Assembly: GCF_019049285.1 (NCBI RefSeq)
Contig: NZ_JAGMUL010000194.1
Location: 36,783 to 100,782 of the forward strand
Direction of reading: 5' to 3'
Length of the DNA stretch: 64,000 nucleotides
Origin: Streptomyces sp. AC550_RSS872
Lineage (GTDB): Bacteria > Actinomycetota > Actinomycetes > Streptomycetales > Streptomycetaceae
The first letter of the stretch is position 1, and every line of letters begins with the position of its first letter. The notes under the pieces were generated by a model that saw nothing but the letters and a program-made list of their open reading frames with translations, was not told where the DNA came from and ran no database searches. Position numbers and translations under genes: made by a program. This document shows positions 9,296 to 16,693 of this stretch, in pieces.

Positions 9296-9317
9296 GTTGC
9301 AAAGAACCCTTTGCAAC
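9296..9317. promoter_or_regulatory. Perfect palindromic operator before ArsR-type gene
   Basis: GTTGCAAAG-AACC-CTTTGCAAC is a perfect 9-bp inverted repeat ending 15 bp before the start of the HTH regulator gene. A third half-site (CTTTGCA, 9323-9329) lies between it and the start codon. This spacing is what an autoregulating ArsR-type dimer would use. No U-tract follows, so I favour an operator over a terminator for the importer operon. Confidence 0.65.
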
Positions 9318-9332
9318 GCTACCTTTGCATGC

Positions 9333-9917
9333 ATGGCGAACCCCGACCAGCCCAAGGTTCACGACCTCGACGCCCGGTCCCTGCGCGGACTGGCTCATCC
9401 CCTACGCATGCAGCTGCTCGACGCCCTGCGCATCGGCGGACCGGCCACCGCCTCCCAACTCGCCGGGAAACTGGGCGAGTCCAGCGGAGCCACCAGCTAC
9501 CACCTGCGACAGCTGGCGGCGCACGGATTCGTCGAGGACGACCCCGGGCGGGGCAAGGGGCGGGAGCGGTGGTGGAAGGCGGCGGTGCAGGGACTGCGAT
9601 TCGACGACGCCCTTCTGCGCGACCCGAGTCCCGACGTGCGCGGCGCCGCCGACCTGTATCTCCACGAGGTCGCCACCCAGCAGACCCGGGAGCTGTCTAC
9701 CTGGCTCGGCACCCGTGAGGAGTGGTCGGACGCCTGGAACCGCAGCATGGACATGAGCAGCATGACGCTCCGCCTGACGCCGCAGCTCGCGACCGAACTT
9801 GCGCACAAGATGCACGAGTTGGTCGACAGCTACCGCGACCGGCCCGGCGTCGAGGACGCCCCCGAGGCGAGCACCGTTCGCGTACAGACCCGCACCTTCC
9901 CCCTCAGCACGGACTGA
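9333..9917 (+). CDS. ArsR-type winged-helix transcriptional regulator
   Basis: 194 residues. Residues 10-90 are an ArsR/HTH_20 winged helix (LRGLAHPLRMQLLDALR, then ATASQLAGKLGESSGATSYH as recognition helix). The C-terminal half is a helical domain of unknown ligand specificity; no metal-binding Cys cluster is present, so it is not a classical metal sensor. The ATG lies inside a GCATGCATGG sequence directly behind a palindromic operator, pointing to autoregulation. A TTA-containing small gene follows after 13 bp and is likely co-transcribed. In many Streptomyces such regulators sit beside MFS exporters; none is present here. Confidence 0.85.
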   Translation: MANPDQPKVHDLDARSLRGLAHPLRMQLLDALRIGGPATASQLAGKLGESSGATSYHLRQLAAHGFVEDDPGRGKGRERWWKAAVQGLRFDDALLRDPSPDVRGAADLYLHEVATQQTRELSTWLGTREEWSDAWNRSMDMSSMTLRLTPQLATELAHKMHELVDSYRDRPGVEDAPEASTVRVQTRTFPLSTD

Positions 9918-9930
9918 AAGGCAGCAGCCG

Positions 9931-10116
9931 ATGCAGCACCCCGAGACCCACCTCGCCCTGCACCACGCCCGCGCCGCCGACCTCCACGCCGAAGCGCGTA
10001 TGCACGCCCTCGCGGTTCAGGCCACACCCGCCCGGGATCTGCGGACGAGGGTGGGCTGGACGCTCATGGAAGTGGGTCTGCGGCTCGCCACCACGAAGCC
10101 GGCGTTAAACCCCTAG
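9931..10116 (+). CDS. Small hypothetical protein with TTA codon
   Basis: 61 residues, starting at the ATG 13 bp after the ArsR-type gene with a GAAAGG Shine-Dalgarno. The sequence is His/Ala/Arg-rich and helical (LALHHARAADLHAEARMHAL), ending in WTLMEVGLRLATTK, which could be an amphipathic helix. It has no domain I can name. Codon 59 is TTA (10105-10107), very rare in this genus and read only by the bldA tRNA, so full-length synthesis may be developmentally gated. The gene ends 16 bp before a MITE-like element. Confidence 0.6.
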   Translation: MQHPETHLALHHARAADLHAEARMHALAVQATPARDLRTRVGWTLMEVGLRLATTKPALNP

Positions 10117-10132
10117 GCCGGACACGGTCTAA

Positions 10133-10314
10133 GCCCTGTCGTTTGGATCAGCCCGGCTGTGAGGCGCGGCTCCTTTCAGCCGACCCGAGCGGGGCCTGGT
10201 GCGTGCAGCTGCAAGGCGGAGGAGGGCGCCAACGCGGAGCGTTGGCAACCGACGACAACGCCGCAGATGCGCGTGCCAGGCCCCGCGACGCCGGGGTGAT
10301 CCAAACGACAGGGC
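10133..10314. mobile_element. MITE-like element, 182 bp
   Basis: Terminal inverted repeats of 18 bp, perfect in both arms (GCCCTGTCGTTTGGATCA, 10133-10150 and complement at 10297-10314), flank a non-coding core. A second inverted pair inside (GCGGGGCCTGG, 10189-10199 and 10276-10286) lets most of the element fold into one long hairpin. The flanks are CTAA on the left and CTAG on the right, consistent with a YTAR-type target duplication as used by IS5/IS427-group transposases. No transposase is encoded, so it would move only with help from a full-length relative. The right-hand CTA is also the stop codon of the Lon-like gene. Confidence 0.75.
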
Positions 10315-11106
10315 CTAGCAGCTGGGGACGGAGCCCTTCCCGCTGTCCAGGGCCTCCAGTGCGTTCACCGCGCCCTTCAGTGTGGTCACCGGGATGAGGC
10401 GCAGGCCCTTCGGGAGTTCCGCCTTCGCGTCGGAGCACTCTGCCTTCGGGACGAGGAAGACCGTCGCCCCGTCGCGCTTGGCCGCCTGGGTCTTGAGGGA
10501 GACGCCGCCGACCGCGCCGACCTTGCCGGCGACGTCGATCGTGCCGGTGCCGGCGATGGTGCGGCCGCCGGTGAGGTCGCCGTCGGCGCCGTCGCCGTTC
10601 AGCTTGTCGATGATGCCGAGGGAGAAGAGGAGGCCGGCGCTGGGGCCGCCCACGTCCGCGAGGGTGAGGGTGACCTCGATGTTCTTGTCGTTCAGGTCCA
10701 GGTAGTTCAGCGCGGCCTCGGTCGCGGCGTCCTGGGACTGCTTCATCTGCTCGGTGTTGTACTGCTCGATCTCCCGGGTGCTCTGCCCGCTCGGATACAC
10801 CGAGTCACGCGGCATGACCGCCTCGTCCGTGCGGAACCAGGCGTCGATCACATCGCCCAGCCGCACATCCGTGTCCGGGGAGGTCGCCTCGATGGTCGTC
10901 ATGCGCAGCTCACCGCTCGTGTCCCGGGTCGGCGCGCCGGAGATCGTGATCACCGGCTCGCCCTTGTTCTCGCCCAGGACGTCCGCCGTCAGGCCGGGCT
11001 GCGTCAGCGAGAACGGCAGTGGCGCGAAGGCCGCCGTGGCGAGCAGGGCCACGACCGGCAGGGCGCAGACGGCGACGGCCCGGGGGCGCGTGAGACGAGA
11101 GAACAC
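10315..11106 (-). CDS. Lon-like (S16) membrane-anchored serine protease
   Basis: 263 residues. A single N-terminal transmembrane segment (residues about 10-28) is followed by an extracytoplasmic region and a C-terminal Lon proteolytic domain with the Ser/Lys dyad: Ser156 in GGPSAGLLFSLG and Lys205 in GGVSLKTQAAK. It resembles the YlbL family, but a recognisable PDZ domain is not obvious between anchor and protease domain, and it is shorter than YlbL proteins of about 340 residues. The substrate is unknown. The stop codon lies in the target site of a MITE-like element, so the gene ends exactly at the insertion. Confidence 0.82.
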   Translation of the reverse strand: MFSRLTRPRAVAVCALPVVALLATAAFAPLPFSLTQPGLTADVLGENKGEPVITISGAPTRDTSGELRMTTIEATSPDTDVRLGDVIDAWFRTDEAVMPRDSVYPSGQSTREIEQYNTEQMKQSQDAATEAALNYLDLNDKNIEVTLTLADVGGPSAGLLFSLGIIDKLNGDGADGDLTGGRTIAGTGTIDVAGKVGAVGGVSLKTQAAKRDGATVFLVPKAECSDAKAELPKGLRLIPVTTLKGAVNALEALDSGKGSVPSC

Positions 11107-11172
11107 GGGATCAATCTAACGTGGCGACGGAATCCGGCCGGGTGCAGGTCGGAGCTGCCCAGGATGCCCCGT

Positions 11173-12282
11173 TCAGATCACGTACAGGTCTCGGCGTTCC
11201 TCGGTGAAGCGCCGCAGCGCCTCCGGCAGCGGCTCCACCCCGATGCCCGGTGACCGCGGAACCGGAAGGTGGCCGTCCACCAGCACGAACGGCTCCGTGA
11301 TGTCCTCGGCGAAGTAGCGGCCGGACGCCGAGGTGTCCCCGGGCAGTGTGAAACCGGGCAGGGCAGCCAGCACCAGGTTGGGCGCACGCCCGATGCCCGT
11401 CTCCAGCATGCCCCCGCACCACACCGGCACCCCGTGCGCGTAGGCCACGTCATGGACCCGCCGCGCCTCCAGGTATCCCCCGACCCGCGCGGGCTTGACG
11501 TTCACGACCCGGCACGCGTCCATCGCGATGGCGGACGCGGTGTCACGGGCGTTGTGCAGGGATTCGTCCAGGCAGACGGGGGTCGCGATGCGCTGCTGAA
11601 GGCGGGCGTGGGCGTACAGGTCGTTCTCGTTCAACGGCTCTTCGATCAGCAGCAGCCCGAACTCGTCCAGGCGCCGCAGATGCTCGGCGTCCGCGAGGGT
11701 GTACGCCGTGTTCGCGTCGACCTGGAGCGGCAGGTCCCTTCCGAAGCGGTCCCGCACGGCCCGTACGGGTTCGAGGTCCCAGCCGGGTTCGATCTTCAGC
11801 TTGATCCGCACATACCCGTCGGCGAGATAGCCCTCGACGGCGTCCAGCAGCTCGGCGATCGTCCGGTGGATCCCGACCGACACCCCCGCCGGCACCCGCT
11901 CCCGCACCGCCCCGAGATACGTGGCCAGCGGCATCCCGTACGACCGCAGCTCCGCGTCGAGTACGGCCGTCTCCAGCGCCGCCTTCGCCAGCTCGTGCCC
12001 CTTGATCCCGGCCATCGCGGGCGCGAGGTGGGCGGCGGCGAGCACGGGGAGCGCGGCGGCGCGCGGCAGCAGGAAGTCGCGCAGGACGATCTCCGCGCCG
12101 GCCACGAACTCCGAGCAGTACAGCGGCTCGGGGTCGCCCGCGAACTCCGACCAGCCCTCGGCGGTGTCCGTGACGACGTGCAGCAGGAAGGTGTCCTTCG
12201 CCGTCATCGTGCCGAACGACGTACGGAAGGGGGTGACCAGCGGGATCGCGACGTGGACGAGCTCGACGCGTTCGAGTTTCAC
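11173..12282 (-). CDS. Enolase-superfamily o-succinylbenzoate synthase / N-acylamino acid racemase type
   Basis: 369 residues, muconate-lactonizing-enzyme subgroup. Catalytic residues are visible in order: the KxK motif (RIKLKIEPGWD), metal ligands in LQVDANTAY, LIEEPLNE and CLDESLH, and the second acid/base Lys in NVKPARVGG. Such proteins are OSBS (menaquinone synthesis), N-acylamino acid racemases, or both. The neighbouring acetyltransferase-like gene, overlapping by 4 bp, favours the N-acylamino acid pathway: the pair can convert D- to L-amino acids through N-acyl intermediates. GTG start chosen from the GTGA overlap. A menC role cannot be excluded. Confidence 0.85.
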   Translation of the reverse strand: MKLERVELVHVAIPLVTPFRTSFGTMTAKDTFLLHVVTDTAEGWSEFAGDPEPLYCSEFVAGAEIVLRDFLLPRAAALPVLAAAHLAPAMAGIKGHELAKAALETAVLDAELRSYGMPLATYLGAVRERVPAGVSVGIHRTIAELLDAVEGYLADGYVRIKLKIEPGWDLEPVRAVRDRFGRDLPLQVDANTAYTLADAEHLRRLDEFGLLLIEEPLNENDLYAHARLQQRIATPVCLDESLHNARDTASAIAMDACRVVNVKPARVGGYLEARRVHDVAYAHGVPVWCGGMLETGIGRAPNLVLAALPGFTLPGDTSASGRYFAEDITEPFVLVDGHLPVPRSPGIGVEPLPEALRRFTEERRDLYVI

Positions 12283-13052
12283 GAGGCGGCCTCCCGCCGG
12301 GTCAGCGTGTACCAGCCGTCCCGGGACATACCCGTCGCGAGGAAACCGTCGGCGAACGCCTTCGTGAACACGTCCCGCACCGCCCGCCGCCAGCGCAGCG
12401 CCAGCTCGGGGTCGGCGGCCCGCAGCGCCACGATGTCGTCCGGCACCCGGCACCAGACGTACCGGTCGGAGAGGTCGCGGCGGGCGAGGGGGCCGCCATC
12501 GGGGGCCGCGTGGGTGGTGGGCGCCGCTTCTCGCTCACCGGGCCGGCCGTCGTCCTCGTCACGCTCCGGCTCGATCAGGTCCCAGGTCACCGCCAGCCGG
12601 TCGGTCTCGTCGCCGTCGTTCACGCCGTCCGCCATGGGGCCGTAGAAGTCGACGAGGTACTCGGTGCCGGCCGCGCCGAGTTTGACGAAGTTGAACCGCG
12701 CGTTGCGGCCGACCAGCGGATCGAAGGTCCAGCGCATGGTGCGCGCCCCCAGCTCCACCGCCCACGCGCGCTGCGCCTCCTTGAGCCGCACCCCGAGCCC
12801 CCGCTCGGCGGCGGCCAGCACGGAGTACGCCTCTCTCGACACCGGCGGCCCGAACACGGCCACACAGGCACCGGCGAGCCGCTCCCCGTCCCACGCGGCG
12901 TGCACCGCCCCGCCCGCGTGGGCGATGCTGTGCAGCGTCTCGGGCAGTAAGGGCGGCGCGCTGCGGGGCGTCCGCCATACGTCGCTGAAGTAGTCGGCGA
13001 CCGCGGCGAACCCGGCGACGTCGTGAACGGTACGGATGCTGAGTGAGGTCAT
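12279..13052 (-). CDS. GNAT-fold acyltransferase-like protein with TTA codon
   Basis: 257 residues of a COG3375-type GNAT-related family that regularly accompanies N-acylamino acid racemases. Conserved features include the FxDVWR region near residue 23 and the block MRWTFDPLVGRNARFNFVKLG near 108-128 that typifies the family. It probably succinylates or acetylates an amino acid for the adjacent racemase. Codon 35 is TTA (12948-12950); because the downstream racemase start overlaps its stop, bldA control could affect both. About 40 residues around 165-190 are a polar, probably disordered linker. Confidence 0.72.
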   Translation of the reverse strand: MTSLSIRTVHDVAGFAAVADYFSDVWRTPRSAPPLLPETLHSIAHAGGAVHAAWDGERLAGACVAVFGPPVSREAYSVLAAAERGLGVRLKEAQRAWAVELGARTMRWTFDPLVGRNARFNFVKLGAAGTEYLVDFYGPMADGVNDGDETDRLAVTWDLIEPERDEDDGRPGEREAAPTTHAAPDGGPLARRDLSDRYVWCRVPDDIVALRAADPELALRWRRAVRDVFTKAFADGFLATGMSRDGWYTLTRREAAS

Positions 13053-13141
13053 GTACCGAGTGTCGGAGCCGGTGACCGCCCTGCCTAGGGTGCCTCGGGC
13101 CCGCCGTACCGACGCCGGACGCCGCCCGCCCGTACCCCGCC

Positions 13142-13783
13142 TCAGCGCAACGCCTCCGCCACCTCCCGTGCCGCGTCCACGACCCGCGGCCCCACCCGCT
13201 CCGGCACCGCGTCGGCCAGCATCACCACTCCCACACTGCCCTCGACGCCGGTGACCCCGATGAGCGGCGCGGCGGCCCCACTCGCTCCCGCCTCCAGCTC
13301 CCCGTGGGTCAGGGTGTATCCGGGGTCGTCCAGCGGCTGCTGCCGGGCGGCGAGGATGGCCCGGCCCGCGGCACCGCGGTCCAGGGGGTGCCGGAAACCG
13401 GCCCGGTAGGCCACGTGATAGTCCGTCCAGGTCGGTTCGACCACGGCGACCGCCAACGCCTCCGTGCCGTCCACCAGTGTCAGATGGGCCGTGGCCCCTA
13501 TGTCCTCGGCGAGCGAGCGCAGCGCGGGCAGCGCGGCCTCCCGTACCAGCGGGTGCACCTGGCGGCCAAGGCGCAGCACGCCGAGCCCGACCCGGGCGCG
13601 GCCGCCCAGGTCGCGGCGTACGAGTGCGTGCTGTTCCAGCGTGGCGAGCAGCCGGTACACAACGGTCCGGTTCACGCCCAGTTTGTTGGATAGCTCGGTG
13701 ACGGTCAGCCCGTGGTCCGTGTCGGCCAGCAGCTTGAGGACGCGCAGTCCCCGGTCGAGCGTCTGAGAGGTCTCCGCGGTCAC
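13142..13783 (-). CDS. IclR-family transcriptional regulator
   Basis: 213 residues: an N-terminal winged helix (LTVTELSNKLGVNRTVVYRLL, residues about 25-45) and a C-terminal IclR effector domain. I start at GTG 13783 because AAGGAG lies 8 nt upstream; the GTG at 13792 would abut that site. The effector domain lacks the last residues of longer IclR members but looks functional. It probably controls the adjacent racemase/acetyltransferase genes, though no shared operator is proven. Confidence 0.85.
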   Translation of the reverse strand: MTAETSQTLDRGLRVLKLLADTDHGLTVTELSNKLGVNRTVVYRLLATLEQHALVRRDLGGRARVGLGVLRLGRQVHPLVREAALPALRSLAEDIGATAHLTLVDGTEALAVAVVEPTWTDYHVAYRAGFRHPLDRGAAGRAILAARQQPLDDPGYTLTHGELEAGASGAAAPLIGVTGVEGSVGVVMLADAVPERVGPRVVDAAREVAEALR

Positions 13784-14182
13784 GACGCCCACTCCTTAGT
13801 GGTGAGGTCGGCAGCCCCCTCGCGGCGGATGCGTCACCGAGTCCCGTCAGTGACGCGCTTCAGAGGCCGCCGATCGGCCCGCGGCCCGGGCTGTCCCGGA
13901 CCGCGTCGCTTCACGGCTGCGCTCCGCGGCGGCGCTGCCACGGGGCGTGTGCGTAGCGGGACATTAGCGAAGCCGGTTCGCTGAGCGGAAGGCTCCGTCC
14001 AGAATCCGGTCAGCGCCGGGTACGGAGCACGCCGGTATGCCCGGAAAGGCACGGGCCGTGGAGCGCCCCGAAGGGGCGCGGAGCGCCTTTCAGGGCGCGG
14101 GGCTGTGTCGACATGCGCCTCCGCCGCGTGGGCGCGACCAGCCCCACCGGCCCGGCAGCCGACATACGGCCTGCCGAACCAC
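13784..14182. other. Intergenic region with inverted repeat and dispersed repeat copy
   Basis: About 400 bp without a gene. Near the IclR start is a 7-bp inverted repeat (GCGTCAC, 12-nt spacer, 13831-13856) that might be an IclR operator. The helicase-proximal part contains a copy of a dispersed Streptomyces-type repeat. The rest shows nothing I can interpret. Confidence 0.5.
14063..14145. repeat. Dispersed GC-rich repeat, copy A
   Basis: Begins with hairpin GCGCCCC-GAA-GGGGCGC, followed by GGCGCGGGGCTGTGT, TGCGCCTCCGCCGCGTG and GGCGCGACCAGCC. The same block order recurs at 31914-31970 (copy B) and in shortened form at 36073-36120 (copy C). From memory, closely similar sequences are scattered in intergenic regions of many Streptomyces genomes. 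Here it lies just beyond the helicase stop, where the hairpin may act as a terminator. Confidence 0.7.
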
Positions 14183-15976
14183 TCACCTCATGCGCGTGGC
14201 CCACTCCTGCACCTTGGCGATGCGCTGCCGCAACTGCCCCGCCGTCGCCTCCGCACTCGGCGGCCCGCCGCACACCCGCCGCAGCTCGGTGTGGATCACC
14301 CCGTGCGGCTTGCCGCTCTGGTGGACGTACGCGCTGACCATCGTGTTGAGCTGCTTGCGGAGCTCCATCATCTCCTTGTGCGAGACGACGGGCCGTCGCT
14401 CGGCGGGCAGCTCCAGCAGGTCGGCCTCGGAATCCGGCTTCTTACGGCTGTGCGCGATCTGCCGGGCCTGCCTCTTCTGGAGGAGCAGCTGAACCTGATC
14501 GGGCTCCAGCAGCCCGGGGATCCCGAGGTAGTCCTGCTCCTCCTCGCTCCCCGGGTGGGCCTGCATGCCGAACTCGGCACCGTCGTAGAGCACGCGGTCG
14601 AAGACGGCCTCGGACTCCAGCGCCTCGAAGGAGAACTGCTCCTGCTCGCCGGTGTCCTCGTCCTGCTCCTTGTTCGCCTCCTCCATCTCCTTCTCGGACT
14701 CGGCGTAAGGGTCCTCCTCGCCCTCCTTCTTCGGCTTGTCGAGGGCGTGGTCGCGCTCGACCTCCATCTCGTTGGCGAAGGTGAGGAGATCGGGGACGGT
14801 CGGCAGGAAGACGGAGGCGGTCTCACCGCGCCGGCGCGACCGTACGAAACGTCCGACGGCCTGCGCGAAGAAGAGCGGGGTGGAGATGGTGGTGGCGTAC
14901 ACGCCCACCGCGAGCCGAGGCACGTCGACGCCCTCGGACACCATCCGCACGGCGACCATCCACCGGTCGTTGCTGCCGCTGAAGTCGTCGATCCGCTTGG
15001 ACGCGCCCGCGTCGTCGGAGAGGACGAGGGTGGCCCTGGTGCCGGTGATCTCGCGGATGAGCTTGGCGTAGGCGCGGGCGGAGTCCTGGTCGGAGGCGAT
15101 GACGAGGGCGCCGGCGTCCGGGATGCCCTTCCTGACCTCGGTCAGCCGCTGGTCGGCGGCGCGCAGCACGCTCGGCATCCACTCACCGCGCGGATCGAGG
15201 GCGGTACGCCAGGCCTGGCTGACCGCGTCCTTGGTCATCGGCTCACCGAGCCGGGCGGCGATCTCGTCACCCGCCTTGGTCCGCCAGCGCATGTTGCCGC
15301 TGTAGGAGAGGAAGATGACGGGCCGCACGACATGGTCGGCGAGCGCGTTGCCGTAGCCGTAGGTGTAGTCGGCGGCGGACCGCCGGATTCCGTCGTTCCC
15401 CTCCTCGTACGTGACGAAGGGGATGGGGTTGGTGTCCGACCGGAAGGGCGTACCGGTGAGCGCGAGCCGGCGCGTGGCGGGCTCGAAGGCTTCGAGACAG
15501 GCCTCGCCCCAGGACTTGCTGTCACCCGCGTGATGGATCTCGTCGAGGATCACGAGGGTCTTGCGCTGTTCGACCCGGTTCCGGTGGAGCATGGGCCGCA
15601 CACCGACACCGGCGTACGTCACGGCGACGCCGTGGTAGTCCTTGCCGAGCGGCCCCGCGCTGTACTCGGGATCGAGCTTGATGCCTATCCGCGCGGCGGC
15701 CTCGGCCCACTGCTTCTTCAGATGCTCGGTCGGCGCGACCACGGTCACCTGCTGCACGACATGGTGGTGCAACAGCCAGGACGCGAGCGTCAGGGCGAAC
15801 GTCGTCTTGCCGGCGCCGGGCGTGGCGACCGCGAGGAAGTCACGCGGCTGCTCCTGGATGTACTTCTCCATCGCCCCCTGCTGCCAGGCACGCAGCTTGC
15901 TGGCGGTGCCCCAGGGGGCACGGCCGGGGAAGGCGGGGGACAGGTGGTGGGAGGAGGAGGCGGCGGTGGTAGTCAC
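14183..15976 (-). CDS. Superfamily II DNA/RNA helicase
   Basis: 597 residues. Helicase motifs in order: Walker A ATPGAGKTTFAL, motif II DEIH (VILDEIHHAG), motif III LTGTPFRS, and motif VI QAVGRFVRSRRRGE, placing it with XPB/RecG-like or type III restriction-like SF2 helicases. A strongly acidic insertion (residues about 425-460, Glu/Lys/Asp-rich) follows the second RecA domain, and the C-terminal tail is helical. No nuclease domain or restriction partner adjoins it. It may work in DNA repair; a specific role is not evident. GTG start with a GGAG site just upstream. Confidence 0.85.
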   Translation of the reverse strand: MTTTAASSSHHLSPAFPGRAPWGTASKLRAWQQGAMEKYIQEQPRDFLAVATPGAGKTTFALTLASWLLHHHVVQQVTVVAPTEHLKKQWAEAAARIGIKLDPEYSAGPLGKDYHGVAVTYAGVGVRPMLHRNRVEQRKTLVILDEIHHAGDSKSWGEACLEAFEPATRRLALTGTPFRSDTNPIPFVTYEEGNDGIRRSAADYTYGYGNALADHVVRPVIFLSYSGNMRWRTKAGDEIAARLGEPMTKDAVSQAWRTALDPRGEWMPSVLRAADQRLTEVRKGIPDAGALVIASDQDSARAYAKLIREITGTRATLVLSDDAGASKRIDDFSGSNDRWMVAVRMVSEGVDVPRLAVGVYATTISTPLFFAQAVGRFVRSRRRGETASVFLPTVPDLLTFANEMEVERDHALDKPKKEGEEDPYAESEKEMEEANKEQDEDTGEQEQFSFEALESEAVFDRVLYDGAEFGMQAHPGSEEEQDYLGIPGLLEPDQVQLLLQKRQARQIAHSRKKPDSEADLLELPAERRPVVSHKEMMELRKQLNTMVSAYVHQSGKPHGVIHTELRRVCGGPPSAEATAGQLRQRIAKVQEWATRMR

Positions 15977-16095
15977 GGTCTCCGTAAGGGGTCAGGGCTC
16001 GGCTACGTATGACAACCGGGCCACCCTACCGGCGGCCCGGTTGTGCCAACGCGCGGACGGGGCCTGCTCGCACGCGGGTGGGACCGAGGTCACAG

Positions 16096-16464
16096 TCAGC
16101 GCGCGAAGCGGGCCAGCTGAGCCGCGATCTTGGGCACGTCCCACGCGCCCTGGCAGACGTCCAGCACGAACCGCTCGGCCTCGTCCACGTCGAAGTCCGC
16201 GTCCAGGGGGTGCCCATTCATGTGCAGGAAGACCCAGGTCGCGTACCAGGCGATGCGCTTGTTCCCGTCGACCAGTGCACGGTTGCGGGCGAGGGACTCG
16301 ATCAGCGCAGCAGCCTTCTGCCATACGTCCGGGTAGGCGTCCTGCCCGAACACGCTCGACCGAGGACGTGCCAGCGCGGAATCCAGCAGCCCGTAGTCGC
16401 GCACCTCGTCCGCCCCGAGCCGCTGCGCCAGATTCAGCAGCTCCGGCAGAGTGAGGTAGTGCAT
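16096..16464 (-). CDS. Doc-like (Fic/Doc) toxin with altered active-site motif
   Basis: 122 residues, the usual length of Doc proteins, which phosphorylate EF-Tu in type II toxin-antitoxin systems. The Fic/Doc signature is present as RALVDGNKR (residues 62-70), with the Walker-like GNKR that binds the nucleotide. The position normally occupied by the essential His is Arg62, encoded by CGT, one base from CAT. This would be expected to abolish catalysis. It overlaps the upstream ribbon-helix-helix gene by one base (TGATG), the standard antitoxin-toxin layout. It could be an inactivated toxin or a variant with another activity. Confidence 0.82.
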   Translation of the reverse strand: MHYLTLPELLNLAQRLGADEVRDYGLLDSALARPRSSVFGQDAYPDVWQKAAALIESLARNRALVDGNKRIAWYATWVFLHMNGHPLDADFDVDEAERFVLDVCQGAWDVPKIAAQLARFAR

Positions 16465-16661
16465 CAGGCGAGCCTCCGGTTCAGCTCGGCGCTGGCCTTC
16501 AGCACGTGCTCGGCGGCCTCGTTGAACAGCCGTGAGTGCTCGTTTATCGCCGCGATCACGGCGTCGTGCGCGAAGGCCTGCATGCTGCGCCCTTCCGCCG
16601 CCGCGCGCTCACGCAGGGCGTCGAGCTCTTCGTCCGAAAAACGCAGGTTCAGTCCAGCCAC
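16464..16661 (-). CDS. Ribbon-helix-helix antitoxin
   Basis: 65 residues. The N-terminal LNLRFSDEELDALRERAAAEG is a ribbon-helix-helix (Arc/CopG-like) DNA-binding motif, followed by a helical tail that would bind the toxin. Position immediately upstream of, and overlapping, the Doc-like gene identifies it as the antitoxin and autoregulator. GTG start at 16661. Phd would be the classical partner of Doc; RHH partners are common in actinomycetes. Confidence 0.8.
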   Translation of the reverse strand: MAGLNLRFSDEELDALRERAAAEGRSMQAFAHDAVIAAINEHSRLFNEAAEHVLKASAELNRRLA

Positions 16662-16693
16662 GCCTCGACGGTACTACGCGGTACCACTCGGTT

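Noticed and set aside
9296..9317. Terminator of the quaternary-amine importer operon
   Set aside because: The hairpin loop and stem could form, but it is AT-rich, has no U-tract, and matches a third half-site, so an operator explains it better.
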